Shown here: positions 16,041 to 25,535 of the stretch, piece after piece
How positions within the stretch are numbered: position 1 is the first letter of the stretch
Layout of the letters: the number at the start of each line of letters is the position of its first letter
Assembly: GCA_023423835.1 (NCBI GenBank)
Contig: JAFAEW010000053.1
Coordinates: 23,458 to 87,457, forward strand
DNA length: 64,000 bases
Direction: 5' to 3'
Source: Bacteroidota bacterium
GTDB taxonomy: Bacteria; Bacteroidota; Bacteroidia; Chitinophagales; Chitinophagaceae
Position numbers and translations under genes: made by a program
Notes under the pieces: model-generated
Seen by the model: only the letters and a program-made list of their open reading frames with translations
Database searches by the model: none
Told to the model about the DNA's origin: nothing

Positions 16041-18134
16041 TCAATTTTCTTTTACTTTTAGCGGAGGAACCGGCACATGGCTGTCGTAAGGTGGAACGCC
16101 CTGGCTTACGGTGCCATTTTCCTGATGATGTTCTTCTTTTCCGTTTTCATCCACATCCAGCAATTTCTTTTCTTCAAACGGTCTTTTTCCAATCAGTTCT
16201 TCTACGTCACTCTTAAACAATACTTCTTTTTTCAACAACTCTTTTGCCAGCGTTTCTACTTCATTTTTCTTTTCTGTCAGTAACTCTATCGTACGCTGGT
16301 AGGCTTCATCAATCAGTTTTCTTACTTCTTCATCGATGAGTTTTCCTGTTTCCTCGCTGTAAGGTTTGGTAAAGCTGCTTTCCTGTGAAGGATCGTAATA
16401 GCTTACATTTCCCACTTTATCGTTCATTCCATAAACCGTTACCATGGAATAAGCCATTCTTGTGATTTGCTGAAGGTCATTTGAAGCTCCGGTAGAAACC
16501 TTTCCAAAGAAGATTTGTTCGCTTGCTCTTCCTCCCAAAGTCATACAAATCTGATCCATCAGCTGATCGGTATCGTAAAGGTATTGCTCCTTGGGCGTGT
16601 ATTGCGCATATCCCAATGCGGCGGTACCGCGGGGAACGATGGTTACTTTCAACAGCGGATAAGCATGTTCCAAAAACCAGCCGCATATTGCGTGTCCTGC
16701 TTCGTGGTATGCAATAATTTCTTTTTCTTCCGGAAGAATAATCTTGTTTTTCTTTTCCAATCCTCCGATCACACGATCGATGGCATCCTGGAAATCGCTC
16801 ATATCCACGGCATCTTTGCCTTTTCTGGCGGCGATAAGGGCGGCTTCATTACAAACATTCGCAATATCAGCTCCCGCAAATCCCGGCGTTTGTTCGGCCA
16901 GTTTATGAATATCGAGCTTTTGGGAAACCTTTATTGGTTTTAAGTGTACTTTAAAAATCGCTTCTCTTCCCACTACATCGGGTTTGTCGATCGAAATCTG
17001 CCGGTCAAAACGGCCCGGCCTTAATAAAGCCGAATCGAGTACATCGGGACGGTTCGTTGCCGCAAGAATGATGATACCTGCATCGCCGGCGAAACCATCC
17101 ATTTCAACCAATAACTGGTTCAAGGTGTTTTCTCTCTCATCATTGCTCATTACTGCATTGCGTCCACGGGCCCGACCAATTGCATCGATCTCGTCGATGA
17201 AGATAATACAAGGTGCTTTTTCTCTGGCTGTTTTAAACAGATCTCTTACACGGCTCGCGCCCACGCCTACGAAAAGTTCTACGAAATCACTTCCGCTCAT
17301 ACTAAAAAACGGAACCTGTGCTTCGCCGGCCACAGCCTTTGCCAGCAAGGTTTTACCAGTACCGGGAGGACCGACCAATAACGCACCCTTCGGGATCTTA
17401 CCACCGAGGGAAGTATATTTCTTGGGATTTTTCAGGAAATCCACGATTTCCATTACCTCAACTTTTGCTTCATCGAGGCCTGCCACATCGGCAAAGGTGA
17501 TGTTAACCTTTGTACCCTTATCAAAAAGCTGCGCCTTTGATTTTCCGATATTAAAGATGCCGCCCGGGCCACCACTGCCACCCTGGCCTCCCATTTTTCT
17601 CATGAGAAGCACCCAGAACCCCACAAACAACAACACCGTAAGGATGGTTTGCGCAATAGGGCCAAGCCATTCTGCCTCACTGCTCGCCTGTTCGTCCACC
17701 TGATTTACTTCCGGATGCTGTTTGTAAAAGTCATTCATATTGGTATGATAACTTTCCCAGTCGGTAACCTGAAATTCAAACAATGGACCGTTTACAGTCG
17801 AAGCATTTGAGATTCCTTTCAGCTTATTTTGATAAAACGGTTTTGAGAGACTGTCTTTATAAATATAGATCCTTACGAGATCCTTATTTTTAATCAATTC
17901 GAGTTTCTGTACGTCGCCCTTAGCCAGCATATCCTGCCTGAATTCCTGGAAGCTGGTACGTGTGGCATCAGCAGTTCCGAAATTCATTAATTGATATCCT
18001 ACCAATACAATGGCTACCAGACCGTAGATCCAGTATATGCTAAAGCGGGGCGGTTTTTTAGATCCTCTGTCATCCATACGATTTGAAGGATCCTGTTTTA
18101 TTTTGTCGTCCTGTGCCATAATTTTATTACTCAA
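16041..18134 (-). CDS. ftsH: ATP-dependent zinc metalloprotease FtsH
   Basis: A membrane-bound AAA+ protease of 697 residues that degrades unneeded membrane and cytosolic proteins. Two transmembrane helices (IYWIYGLVAIVLVGYQL and IAQTILTVLLFVGFWVLLM) flank a periplasmic domain. Then come Walker A GPPGTGKTLLAKA (~254), Walker B IIFIDEIDAIG, SRH ATNRPDVLDSALLRPGRFD and the zinc site HEAGH (~476). The acidic/Gly-Pro tail after residue ~660 is variable. MAQDDKIKQ at 18119 is an alternative start. It follows rsfS by 62 bp and ends at a terminator. Confidence 0.97.
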   Translation of the reverse strand: MSNKIMAQDDKIKQDPSNRMDDRGSKKPPRFSIYWIYGLVAIVLVGYQLMNFGTADATRTSFQEFRQDMLAKGDVQKLELIKNKDLVRIYIYKDSLSKPFYQNKLKGISNASTVNGPLFEFQVTDWESYHTNMNDFYKQHPEVNQVDEQASSEAEWLGPIAQTILTVLLFVGFWVLLMRKMGGQGGSGGPGGIFNIGKSKAQLFDKGTKVNITFADVAGLDEAKVEVMEIVDFLKNPKKYTSLGGKIPKGALLVGPPGTGKTLLAKAVAGEAQVPFFSMSGSDFVELFVGVGASRVRDLFKTAREKAPCIIFIDEIDAIGRARGRNAVMSNDERENTLNQLLVEMDGFAGDAGIIILAATNRPDVLDSALLRPGRFDRQISIDKPDVVGREAIFKVHLKPIKVSQKLDIHKLAEQTPGFAGADIANVCNEAALIAARKGKDAVDMSDFQDAIDRVIGGLEKKNKIILPEEKEIIAYHEAGHAICGWFLEHAYPLLKVTIVPRGTAALGYAQYTPKEQYLYDTDQLMDQICMTLGGRASEQIFFGKVSTGASNDLQQITRMAYSMVTVYGMNDKVGNVSYYDPSQESSFTKPYSEETGKLIDEEVRKLIDEAYQRTIELLTEKKNEVETLAKELLKKEVLFKSDVEELIGKRPFEEKKLLDVDENGKEEHHQENGTVSQGVPPYDSHVPVPPLKVKEN

Positions 18135-18196
18135 AAAGCGATAGAAGGTTTACTCAGATCGCCTCATTATTAATTTTAGTTTAATGCAAGTTAAGT

Positions 18197-18604
18197 TTAA
18201 TCCTCTTTGTGATCTGTTAAAACGGCATCACTCCACAGGTCTTCCAGGCGGTAAAACTTCCTGATTTCAGGCAGCATTACATGCACCACAATGTTGACAT
18301 AATCAATCAGCATCCATTGCATTGCACCATGTCCTTCATGTTGATAAGGCGATTCACCGCAATTCTTTTTTACCTGTTCTTCTACAAAATCAGCTATCGC
18401 TTTCACTTGTGTTGTGCTCGTTGCTTCGCAGATGATAAAAAAATCAGCTACCGCTTCCGGAATCTTCCGAAGATCGAGGGATACTATGTTTTCGCCCTTT
18501 TTCTCCTGAATGGCTTTTATAATCGTCTTATAGATTTTTGAATTTCTGGTGAGCCTGACAATACCCTTCTTTTTACGGTTAGACAACAGAGATAAGGTTT
18601 CCAA
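18197..18604 (-). CDS. rsfS: ribosome silencing factor RsfS
   Basis: A protein of 135 residues of the RsfS/YbeB/Iojap family that binds ribosomal protein uL14 on the 50S subunit and blocks subunit joining during starvation. The signature VSLDLRKIPEAVADFFIICEATSTTQVKAIADFVEE and the C-terminal WMLIDYVNIVVHVMLPEIRKFYRLEDLWSDA are complete. The gene precedes ftsH on the same strand, an arrangement common in Bacteroidota, and diverges from birA. Confidence 0.95.
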   Translation of the reverse strand: METLSLLSNRKKKGIVRLTRNSKIYKTIIKAIQEKKGENIVSLDLRKIPEAVADFFIICEATSTTQVKAIADFVEEQVKKNCGESPYQHEGHGAMQWMLIDYVNIVVHVMLPEIRKFYRLEDLWSDAVLTDHKED

Positions 18605-18636
18605 TAATACAAACGTTTTTAATAATTTAAATCTTT

Positions 18637-18644
18637 TAGCTTTG
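18637..18644 (+). promoter_or_regulatory. birA -7 box
   Basis: TAGCTTTG matches TAnnTTTG and precedes the birA ATG at 18761, giving a leader of roughly 110 nt. A weak T-rich -33 region is about 20 bp upstream. Confidence 0.4.
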
Positions 18645-18760
18645 CTCAGATTTTGAAGTTGTCAAAACCAAAACAAATCAGGCGACTAATAATCCAATAT
18701 AATTACGCCCGACTTTTAAAAATCCTAATATTGTGCAAAAATAGTATTTCTTTATTTCCC

Positions 18761-19513
18761 ATGTTTACTGTTCATAAAGAAGGTCTGCCTTTTATAGAAA
18801 TTTTATGTGTTGACAGTTCCAACAACTATGCCATGGGATGGATAAATGAAGGATTGGCAAACCATCAAATGTCGTTCTTCACCTACTACCAATCCGCAGG
18901 AAAAGGACAAACAGGAAAGATGTGGCAATCGACGCCTGGAAAAAATATCCTTTTGACCACAATCCTCGATGCAAACGGTATTGCACTCAGTAGTCAGCCG
19001 GTCTTTAATATGGCGGTAGCCTTAGCCATTCAGGAATTTTATCAATCTTTTGTGACAGAGCCGGTAAAGCTCAAATGGCCAAATGATGTGTATGTAAATG
19101 ACAAAAAGGCAGCCGGTATACTCATCGAAAATAGAATCAAAGGCAACCGATGGCAATGGGCGGTCGTGGGAATGGGAATTAATATAAACCAGGATTCCTT
19201 TCCGGACACCTCAAATGCCACTTCGCTGAAAATACTTACGGGAAAGGAATTCGTACCGGTGCAACTTGCCAAACAACTGCTTCCGGCTGTTTTCCGCTAT
19301 TTCGAACGATTGAAAGCGGGAGAAGAAGAGGAGTTGTTTCAGCTTTATAACAGCAAACTCTATAAACTCGGATCTGAAATTAAACTCGAAAATGACCAAA
19401 CAACCATTCACGGCCTTCTTCAGGGGGTGGATAAAAGCGGACGTTTGATTGTGAATGCAAACGGCGCTGAAAAGCGGATTTCGCACGGTGAGGCGAGATG
19501 GATAATTGCCTAA
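18761..19513 (+). CDS. birA: biotin--[acetyl-CoA-carboxylase] ligase
   Basis: A protein of 250 residues that attaches biotin to the carboxyl carrier protein via biotinyl-AMP. The catalytic core is visible: VDSSNNYAM, YYQSAGKGQTGKMWQSTPGKN (the GRGRxGRxW-type loop, here with Lys), VKLKWPNDVYVNDKKAAGILIE and WAVVGMGININQ. There is no N-terminal winged helix, so it is the monofunctional class without repressor activity. The ATG at 18761 is chosen because upstream codons (back to 18653) give a non-family sequence. Confidence 0.93.
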   Translation: MFTVHKEGLPFIEILCVDSSNNYAMGWINEGLANHQMSFFTYYQSAGKGQTGKMWQSTPGKNILLTTILDANGIALSSQPVFNMAVALAIQEFYQSFVTEPVKLKWPNDVYVNDKKAAGILIENRIKGNRWQWAVVGMGININQDSFPDTSNATSLKILTGKEFVPVQLAKQLLPAVFRYFERLKAGEEEELFQLYNSKLYKLGSEIKLENDQTTIHGLLQGVDKSGRLIVNANGAEKRISHGEARWIIA

Positions 19514-19559
19514 GCCGAAGATTGCTCATTTCACAAGGCCGCACTTCAATTTGCTTTCT

Positions 19560-19567
19560 TAGCTTTG
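19560..19567 (+). promoter_or_regulatory. MATE-gene -7 box
   Basis: TAGCTTTG matches TAnnTTTG; the ATG at 19589 follows after 21 nt. It supports moving the MATE start from the TTG at 19565, which would lie inside the box, to the ATG. Confidence 0.45.
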
Positions 19568-19588
19568 CTACCTTTTTGGAACTTCATT

Positions 19589-20926
19589 ATGCTTAGAACT
19601 GAAGCCGGGAAAACACTACAACTTGCTTTTCCCATCATACTGGGAGAACTTTCCCAAATGGCACTCGGTATTATCGATACTGCCATGGTGGGAGCTGTCA
19701 GCTACAAACAGCTGGCCGCAGCCGCTTTGGTTATGAGTTTCATTAATATTCCCTATGTATTTGGAATTGGGATCACCATCTCCGTGTCGCAGATGGTTTC
19801 AATGGCTCATGGAAGAAACGACCGCAAGCATGTAAGTCACTATCTATATAACGGATTCTGGCTTTGTGCCGGCTCGGCCGTCCTGATTGCCTTGTTTTTG
19901 GAATTTTCGAAAGGCATCCTGCTGCATCTCGACCAGGATCCGGAAGTGGCGCTGCTGGCCGTTCCCTATCTTCAGATAATGGGATGGTCGGTAATTCCCA
20001 TGCTTCTTTTTCTTGCGCTCAAACAGTTCAGCGATGGTTTGGAATTGACAAAAACAGCAATGATCTTATCGATGGCCGCACTTCCGATGAACGCATTTCT
20101 CAACTGGTTGATGATCTTCGGACATTGGGGATTTCCGAGGATGGAACTGACCGGCGCAGGCTGGGCAACGCTGATCACGAGAATATTCATTTTTTTGGTT
20201 TTAGCCTTAATTATTCTCTACCACAAAACTTTCCGGAGATACATCGCCGTTCGCTCAATTGTATGGAAGATCAACCGCCGGACGCAGAAGGAACTGCTCG
20301 CAATCGGCATTCCCAGCAGTTTTCAGATTACTATGGAATCTGCCGCCTTTGCGGTTTCCGGAATTCTAATAGGTACGATCGGAGCGGTGGAACAGGCTGC
20401 CCACCAAATTGCACTCAGCCTCGCTTCCCTGACCTTCATGGTGTCGATGGGATTATCGCAGGCCGGCTCAATTCGTACCAGTAATGCCTTTGGAAGAAGA
20501 GACCGTAAGGCCATTGCTTTTATCGGCAAAAGCACCATTTTTATGGCCCTGATTTACGGAACACTCTGCGGAATTGGCTTTATTCTGTTCAGAAAAACGC
20601 TTCCCACTTTATTTAACGAAAATGCAGCGGTAATTAATATGGCGGCTTATTTATTGATCTTTGCCGCTTTCTTCCAGATATCCGACAGTACACAATCTAT
20701 TTCAGCGGGATTATTGAGGGGAATAAAAGACGTGAAAGTGCCCACCTGGTTTATCTTCATTGCCTACTGGATTATCGGTATTCCTATCGGTTATACGCTT
20801 GCATTTCATTATGATATGGGAGCAGCGGGCATATGGACAGGATTTATTACAGGACTCACCTTTTCGGCCCTGTTTCTATCCCTCAGGTTTAAGAAGATGG
20901 GAGTGGATAAACACCGGGAAAAATAA
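19589..20926 (+). CDS. MATE-family multidrug/cation antiporter
   Basis: An inner-membrane exporter of 445 residues with about 12 transmembrane helices in two related halves. MATE features include GELSQMALGIIDTAMVGAVS in helix 1, GIGITISVSQMVSMAHGRND, and in the second half FQITMESAAFAVSGILIGTIG with QIALSLASLTFMVSMGLSQAGSIR. The likely role is Na+- or H+-driven export of organic cations. The start at 19589 (MLRTEAGK) is set by the adjacent promoter box. It stands alone and convergent with the epimerase gene. Confidence 0.92.
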   Translation: MLRTEAGKTLQLAFPIILGELSQMALGIIDTAMVGAVSYKQLAAAALVMSFINIPYVFGIGITISVSQMVSMAHGRNDRKHVSHYLYNGFWLCAGSAVLIALFLEFSKGILLHLDQDPEVALLAVPYLQIMGWSVIPMLLFLALKQFSDGLELTKTAMILSMAALPMNAFLNWLMIFGHWGFPRMELTGAGWATLITRIFIFLVLALIILYHKTFRRYIAVRSIVWKINRRTQKELLAIGIPSSFQITMESAAFAVSGILIGTIGAVEQAAHQIALSLASLTFMVSMGLSQAGSIRTSNAFGRRDRKAIAFIGKSTIFMALIYGTLCGIGFILFRKTLPTLFNENAAVINMAAYLLIFAAFFQISDSTQSISAGLLRGIKDVKVPTWFIFIAYWIIGIPIGYTLAFHYDMGAAGIWTGFITGLTFSALFLSLRFKKMGVDKHREK

Positions 20927-20990
20927 CGCGGTACGATTCTAATCCCGATGATTGGGATTTCAACTATTGCAGATCCTCACCGTCGGTCTC

Positions 20991-22043
20991 TCAGTCTTTG
21001 TGAAAATATTCCTTGTACCAGCCGATGAAATTTTTGATACCCGTTTGAATGGAAGTATCCGGTTTGTAGCCGGTATCTCTGATCAGATCACTTACGTCGG
21101 CAAAGGTAGCGGGAACATCGCCCGGCTGTAACGGCATATATTCTCTGATGGCTTCTTTTCCTAATTCGGACTCAATCGCATCCACAAAATCCATCAGTTG
21201 CACGGGAGAATTATTTCCGATGTTGTACACCTTATAGGGAGCGCTGCTGTTTGACGCATCGGAGGTGCTGGCCTTCCAGTCAGGATTGGGCTGCGGAATG
21301 GTATGCAATACCCGTACAATTCCTTCCACAATATCATCGATATAGGTAAAATCGCGCTGCATGTTGCCGTGATTAAATACCTGGATCGGCCTTCCTTCGC
21401 TGATCGCCTTAGTAAAAATAAACAATGCCATATCCGGCCGTCCCCACGGACCGTAAACGGTGAAAAACCGCAGTCCGGTTGTGGGTAAACCGAAAAGCTG
21501 GCTATAGACATGCGCCATCAACTCATTGCTTTTTTTGCTGGCCGCATAAAGGGAAATCGGATGATCAACATTCTGAGAGGTGGCAAAAGGATTTTCATCA
21601 TTCAGCCCATACACACTCGAACTGCTTGCATATACAAGGTGCTTCACTTTATGATGCCGGCAGCATTCCAGAATATTGGTAAATCCTACAATATTGCTTT
21701 GAATATAAGCATCCGGATTTTCAAGGCTATAACGCACGCCAGCCTGGGCTGCGAGGTTCACCACACCATCGAATTGATGTTCCTCAAACAATTTGTTTAG
21801 CGCGTCTTTGTCTTCAAGCTGCATTCTGTAGAAAGTGTAGTTTTCGCTCGTGCTCTTGACGCCTTTATTCCATTCAATTTCATCTGTATCGATACCGGCC
21901 TTTTTCAGTCTCGAATATTTGAGATTTACATCGTAGTAATCATTTATACTATCGATTCCAACAACCTTATCTCCATCTTTCAATAAACGGTTGGCGAGAT
22001 GAAACCCAATAAATCCGGCAGTTCCGGTAACGAGAATTTTCAT
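20991..22043 (-). CDS. UDP-glucuronate 4-epimerase-like NAD-dependent epimerase
   Basis: A short-chain dehydrogenase/reductase sugar epimerase of 350 residues. Seen: the NAD-binding GTAGFIGFHLANRLL, NLAAQAGVRYSLENPDAYIQSNIVGF, the catalytic YAASSSSVYG/YAASKK pair, LRFFTVYGPWGRPDMALF and QRDFTYIDDIVEGI. RYSLENPDAY and YGPWGRPDMA are typical of UDP-glucuronate 4-epimerases that supply UDP-galacturonate for surface polysaccharide. A Ser/Asn/Ala insert (DWKASTSDASNSSAPYKVYN) is normal for this group. No glycosyltransferases are adjacent. Confidence 0.88.
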   Translation of the reverse strand: MKILVTGTAGFIGFHLANRLLKDGDKVVGIDSINDYYDVNLKYSRLKKAGIDTDEIEWNKGVKSTSENYTFYRMQLEDKDALNKLFEEHQFDGVVNLAAQAGVRYSLENPDAYIQSNIVGFTNILECCRHHKVKHLVYASSSSVYGLNDENPFATSQNVDHPISLYAASKKSNELMAHVYSQLFGLPTTGLRFFTVYGPWGRPDMALFIFTKAISEGRPIQVFNHGNMQRDFTYIDDIVEGIVRVLHTIPQPNPDWKASTSDASNSSAPYKVYNIGNNSPVQLMDFVDAIESELGKEAIREYMPLQPGDVPATFADVSDLIRDTGYKPDTSIQTGIKNFIGWYKEYFHKD

Positions 22044-22360
22044 ATTTATTCTATTTACACCCTTGAAAAAGTGCTTTTTTTAAAAATGGCTGCGAAGATA
22101 GTTGAAAAATAAATTGCAGCGGATTTTGAAGCATTGGGCAGGTGATGAAGTGGGAGGGGAATGGCTTTATTGCCCGCAGGATTCTGAATGATAATCCGTA
22201 AATAGTTTTGAAATGTTGGGATTCATCTCTTCCCAATCCTCCTTTTTCTATTCCGGTCCACCACATTCGAAAAAAATGCCGGTACTCCCCGCGAGGTGAA
22301 AGAACTTAAACAGCATTTCCGTCGCTTTAGTATCTTTGCGCTCATTTTTTAAAATAGATT
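22044..22360. other. 317-bp divergent intergenic region
   Basis: Between the epimerase and lysS. It contains the lysS -7 box near its right end; no gene, tRNA or riboswitch fold is recognised. A 71-codon minus-strand frame here has no convincing features. Confidence 0.6.
22331..22338 (+). promoter_or_regulatory. lysS -7 box
   Basis: TATCTTTG matches TAnnTTTG exactly; lysS starts at 22361, giving a leader of about 15-20 nt. Confidence 0.5.
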
Positions 22361-23884
22361 ATGAGTCAAAATTTGTCTGAGCAGGAAATCATCCGCAGGG
22401 AGAAATTGAAAGAGTTGGAACAGTTGGGTATCGATCCTTATCCTGCTGCTGCTTATCCCGTAAGCGCTTATTCGAAAGATATTAAAGACAATTTTAGCGA
22501 GGAAAATAAAGAGCAGTTCTCTGATGTTTGTGTTGCCGGCCGTATTATGAGTATCAATGATAAAGGGAAAGTTTTTTTCATCAAAATTCAGGATGCAAAA
22601 GGATTGATTCAACTGTATGTAAGAAAGGACGACATCAGTGAAAACGGCGATACTACCTTTTTTGATAAGGTGGTAAAACACATTCTCGATCTCGGAGATA
22701 TTATTGGAGCAAAGGGTTATGTTTTTATAACCCGGACCGGTGAAACCTCCATTCATGTGACTTCACTGAAACTGCTGGCAAAATCATTGAAACCGCTTCC
22801 CATCGTGAAAAGGGATGAAGCCGGAAATGTATTCGACGAGGTAAGTGATCCGGAATTCAGATACCGCCAACGGTATGTGGATCTGATCGTAAATCCACAG
22901 GTGAAAGATACGTTTGTGAAGCGCACAAAAATCGTGAATGCGATCCGCCAATTCCTGAATGAGAAAGGCGCAATAGAAGTGGACACGCCGGTATTGCAAA
23001 ACATTCCCGGGGGAGCAGCGGCCCGCCCGTTTGTAACCCATCACAACGCTTTGGATGTTCCTTTTTATTTGCGTATCGCCAATGAACTCTATCTCAAACG
23101 ACTGATTGTGGGTGGGTTTGACTGGGTGTATGAATTCAGCCGCAATTTCAGAAATGAAGGAATGGACAGAACCCATAATCCTGAATTTACCGTTCTGGAA
23201 TGGTACACTGCCTATAAGGATTATTTCTGGATGATGGAAATTACGGAACAGTTGATGGAAAAAATTGCCATTGAAATTACCGGATCAACAGAAGTAACGA
23301 TCGGTGATAAAACTTTGAGCTTTAAAGCGCCTTATCCCCGTGTATCTATTTATGATGCGATCCTGCAACACAGCGGAATCGATGTGAGCGAAATGGAAGA
23401 ATCAGAATTGCGGGATGTCTGCAAAAAATTCCATATTGAGGTTGACAAAGGAATGGCAAAAGGAAAGCTGATTGACGAAATTTTCAGTGAGACTGCAGAA
23501 AAGCATTTTATTCAACCAACTTTCATCATCGATCATCCCGTTGAAATGAGCCCGCTTACTAAAAAACATCGTGAAAAAGCAGGACTGGTAGAACGATTTG
23601 AATTAATGATCAATGGAAAGGAAATTGCAAATGCTTATTCCGAGTTGAACGATCCCATCGATCAACGGATGCGCTTTGAAGAGCAATTGAAGTTGATGGA
23701 AAGGGGCGATGAAGAAGCGATGTTTATTGATCACGATTTTTTGAGGGCACTCGAATATGGAATGCCGCCAACCTCCGGCATCGGAATCGGCATCGATCGC
23801 CTGGTAATGCTGATGACCAACCAGGCAAGCATCCAGGATGTTCTTTTCTTTCCGCAAATGCGGCCCGAGAAAGCGGGAGAATAA
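22361..23884 (+). CDS. lysS: lysyl-tRNA synthetase, class II
   Basis: A protein of 507 residues that charges tRNA-Lys. The N-terminal OB-fold anticodon domain (VAGRIMSINDKGKVFFIKIQDAKGLIQLYV) is followed by the class II core: FLNEKGAIEVDTPVLQNIPGGAAARPF (motif 1 region), FRNEGMDRTHNPEFT (motif 2), and GIGIGIDRLVMLM (motif 3). Length is standard. Stand-alone gene with its own promoter. Confidence 0.97.
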   Translation: MSQNLSEQEIIRREKLKELEQLGIDPYPAAAYPVSAYSKDIKDNFSEENKEQFSDVCVAGRIMSINDKGKVFFIKIQDAKGLIQLYVRKDDISENGDTTFFDKVVKHILDLGDIIGAKGYVFITRTGETSIHVTSLKLLAKSLKPLPIVKRDEAGNVFDEVSDPEFRYRQRYVDLIVNPQVKDTFVKRTKIVNAIRQFLNEKGAIEVDTPVLQNIPGGAAARPFVTHHNALDVPFYLRIANELYLKRLIVGGFDWVYEFSRNFRNEGMDRTHNPEFTVLEWYTAYKDYFWMMEITEQLMEKIAIEITGSTEVTIGDKTLSFKAPYPRVSIYDAILQHSGIDVSEMEESELRDVCKKFHIEVDKGMAKGKLIDEIFSETAEKHFIQPTFIIDHPVEMSPLTKKHREKAGLVERFELMINGKEIANAYSELNDPIDQRMRFEEQLKLMERGDEEAMFIDHDFLRALEYGMPPTSGIGIGIDRLVMLMTNQASIQDVLFFPQMRPEKAGE

Positions 23885-24035
23885 ACATTTATGATTCCCG
23901 GGAGCTTCGGATTTTCGGAAACATTTTTCGTATAGCAATCCTGCGAATGCTCAATTTGCGGGCAGTCGTCATCAATGGATTGGAATAAATTGCTCAGGCG
24001 ACTTATTTTACTTTTATTTGTGTTTTAAACTGCAG

Positions 24036-24050
24036 TCGCCCTGAGGGCGA
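24036..24050. other. short GC-rich hairpin
   Basis: TCGCCC-TGA-GGGCGA is a perfect 6-bp stem, 27 nt before the membrane-protein gene at 24078. The A/C-rich sequence after it is not a terminator on the plus strand; on the minus strand it would be followed by non-T sequence. Role unknown. Confidence 0.4.
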
Positions 24051-24077
24051 AAACTAAAACCAAACACTAGTAAACTG

Positions 24078-24632
24078 ATGCTTATGGAATCTTTCATTCG
24101 CTATATTCTAAGCAATTTTACCCTCACCTTTTTTGTGATCGGACTGATCTGTTCATTAGTGGCTATATACCGCTCTAAAAAAAGGCGTTCAACCGCTGTT
24201 GTTCTGGAAAGTCTCTTCAAATACTTTTGTTTCTGGGCGCACGGCATCACATGGATTTACAATGGAATTATGCACACGGTTTTTCATGCTACCGCCGCCT
24301 CCTTTATCGGTTGGGATGATAGCCCGTTTCAACTTGAAGTGGGATTTGCAAGCCTTGGCTTTGGAATCGTTGGCCTATTGGCCATCAGGAAAAATTTCGG
24401 ACTAAGACTGGCTCTTATTGTCAGCACTTCTGTATTTCTGTGGGGAGCAGCCGGCGGACACATTTACGAGATCGTTACCAAACACAATCTTGCACCGGGA
24501 AATTCGGGTGTAATGCTGTGGACAGGTCTTCTGTTGCCGGTTTTCGGATATATCTTATTGTATTTATCCCACCGGTCACAGAAACTCAAATCTTCTTATG
24601 TGGCAATGCGCAAGGAGGAATACGCTTACTAA
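24078..24632 (+). CDS. small polytopic membrane protein (DUF6790-like)
   Basis: A protein of 184 residues with about five hydrophobic helices (LTFFVIGLICSLVAIY, SLFKYFCFWAHGITWIYNGIMH, VGFASLGFGIVGLLAI, LALIVSTSVFLWGAAGGHIYEI, GVMLWTGLLLPVFGYILLYL). The conserved-looking core FHATAASFIGWDDSPFQLEVGFASLG resembles the DUF6790 family, recognised from memory and not confirmed. Function unknown. ATG at 24084 (MESF) is an alternative start. It stands alone, convergent with tadA, with 7 bp between the stops. Confidence 0.75.
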   Translation: MLMESFIRYILSNFTLTFFVIGLICSLVAIYRSKKRRSTAVVLESLFKYFCFWAHGITWIYNGIMHTVFHATAASFIGWDDSPFQLEVGFASLGFGIVGLLAIRKNFGLRLALIVSTSVFLWGAAGGHIYEIVTKHNLAPGNSGVMLWTGLLLPVFGYILLYLSHRSQKLKSSYVAMRKEEYAY

Positions 24633-24639
24633 GGGGCAA

Positions 24640-25089
24640 TTACTTCCTTTTCCCACGAAAGAATTCTTTCATGATACTTGCACATTCATCTCCCAAAACA
24701 CCTTTTCTAACTTCTGTTTGCGGATGAAAAGGGTTGTTTGTGCCGGTTGTATGTCCATAGCCATTCTTGAGATCCGATGCTCCAAACACTACGCGTGCAA
24801 GTTTGCTCCAATATAGTGCTCCGGCACACATAAGGCAGGGTTCAACCGTTACATAAAGGGAACAATTGGTGAGATATTTTGCTCCAAGGAAATTGCAGGC
24901 AGAAGTGATTGCGAGAATTTCGGCATGGGCTGTGGGATCGGCAAGAAGTTCTACCTGGTTGTATGCACGGGCGATGATTTTTTTCCGGTGCACAACAATC
25001 GCCCCTACGGGCACCTCATCTGCTTCAAAAGCAAAATTAGCCTGCCGGAGCGCCTGTTGCATGAAAAATTCATCTTCTTCAAAACTCAT
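24640..25089 (-). CDS. tadA: tRNA adenosine(34) deaminase-type nucleoside deaminase
   Basis: A cytidine/deoxycytidylate deaminase-fold enzyme of 149 residues. The zinc and proton-shuttle motifs are ADPTAHAEILAI (HAE) and VTVEPCLMCAGAL (PCxxC). VPVGAIVVHRKKIIARAYNQVE and VVFGASDLKNGYGHT match TadA, which converts A34 to inosine in tRNA-Arg. A guanine deaminase of the same fold cannot be fully excluded, but the PVGA and CAGAL wording favours TadA. Confidence 0.88.
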   Translation of the reverse strand: MSFEEDEFFMQQALRQANFAFEADEVPVGAIVVHRKKIIARAYNQVELLADPTAHAEILAITSACNFLGAKYLTNCSLYVTVEPCLMCAGALYWSKLARVVFGASDLKNGYGHTTGTNNPFHPQTEVRKGVLGDECASIMKEFFRGKRK

Positions 25090-25138
25090 ACTGCAAAATA
25101 ACGGATTGAATTTGAACGAATAACCGGCTCATCTGCAT

Positions 25139-25492
25139 TTAATCCTTATTCCAGTCGGTAAGCATTACGGTTACTGCCGCAAGGGCCATCATCGACAAAT
25201 GAAAGACAAGGGTTCGTTTTTCTTTGTTGATGACTTTGCAGGCAGTGGTGGCGGCAAAAGTGGTGATGGTGGCATAATCGAGCATTCGGTGGGTATTGTA
25301 CGAAATCACCGGCTTTAGGCCCATTGGATAATCGGTCAAAGCACTGTACCCAAATGCAGCAGCACCTAATGTGTAATATTCGCATTTTGCTTTTTTGTTC
25401 AAACCCAGCAGCGAAGGCGCGAGAAACAAGGTGGTGGCAAAGGCATAATCGATAATGCCGTGCAATTCAGGTGAAATCGGTTTTCGGTTCAT
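25139..25492 (-). CDS. small membrane protein with an internal duplication
   Basis: A protein of 117 residues with about four hydrophobic helices arranged as two similar halves. The first starts SPELHGIIDYAFATTLFLAPSLLGL, the second SYNTHRMLDYATITTFAATTACK, and each carries an H-x-x-x-DY motif. This implies duplication of a two-helix unit. No named family is assigned with confidence. MNRKPISPE at 25492 is preferred over the upstream ATG at 25516. Confidence 0.75.
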   Translation of the reverse strand: MNRKPISPELHGIIDYAFATTLFLAPSLLGLNKKAKCEYYTLGAAAFGYSALTDYPMGLKPVISYNTHRMLDYATITTFAATTACKVINKEKRTLVFHLSMMALAAVTVMLTDWNKD

Positions 25493-25535
25493 AGGACGCT
25501 TTTCCGGTAACGGCACAAAAATCTATCCAATAGCT

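Noticed and set aside
22051..22266. 71-codon minus-strand frame in the lysS upstream region
   Set aside because: No signal, domain or start context; it lies in the promoter region.
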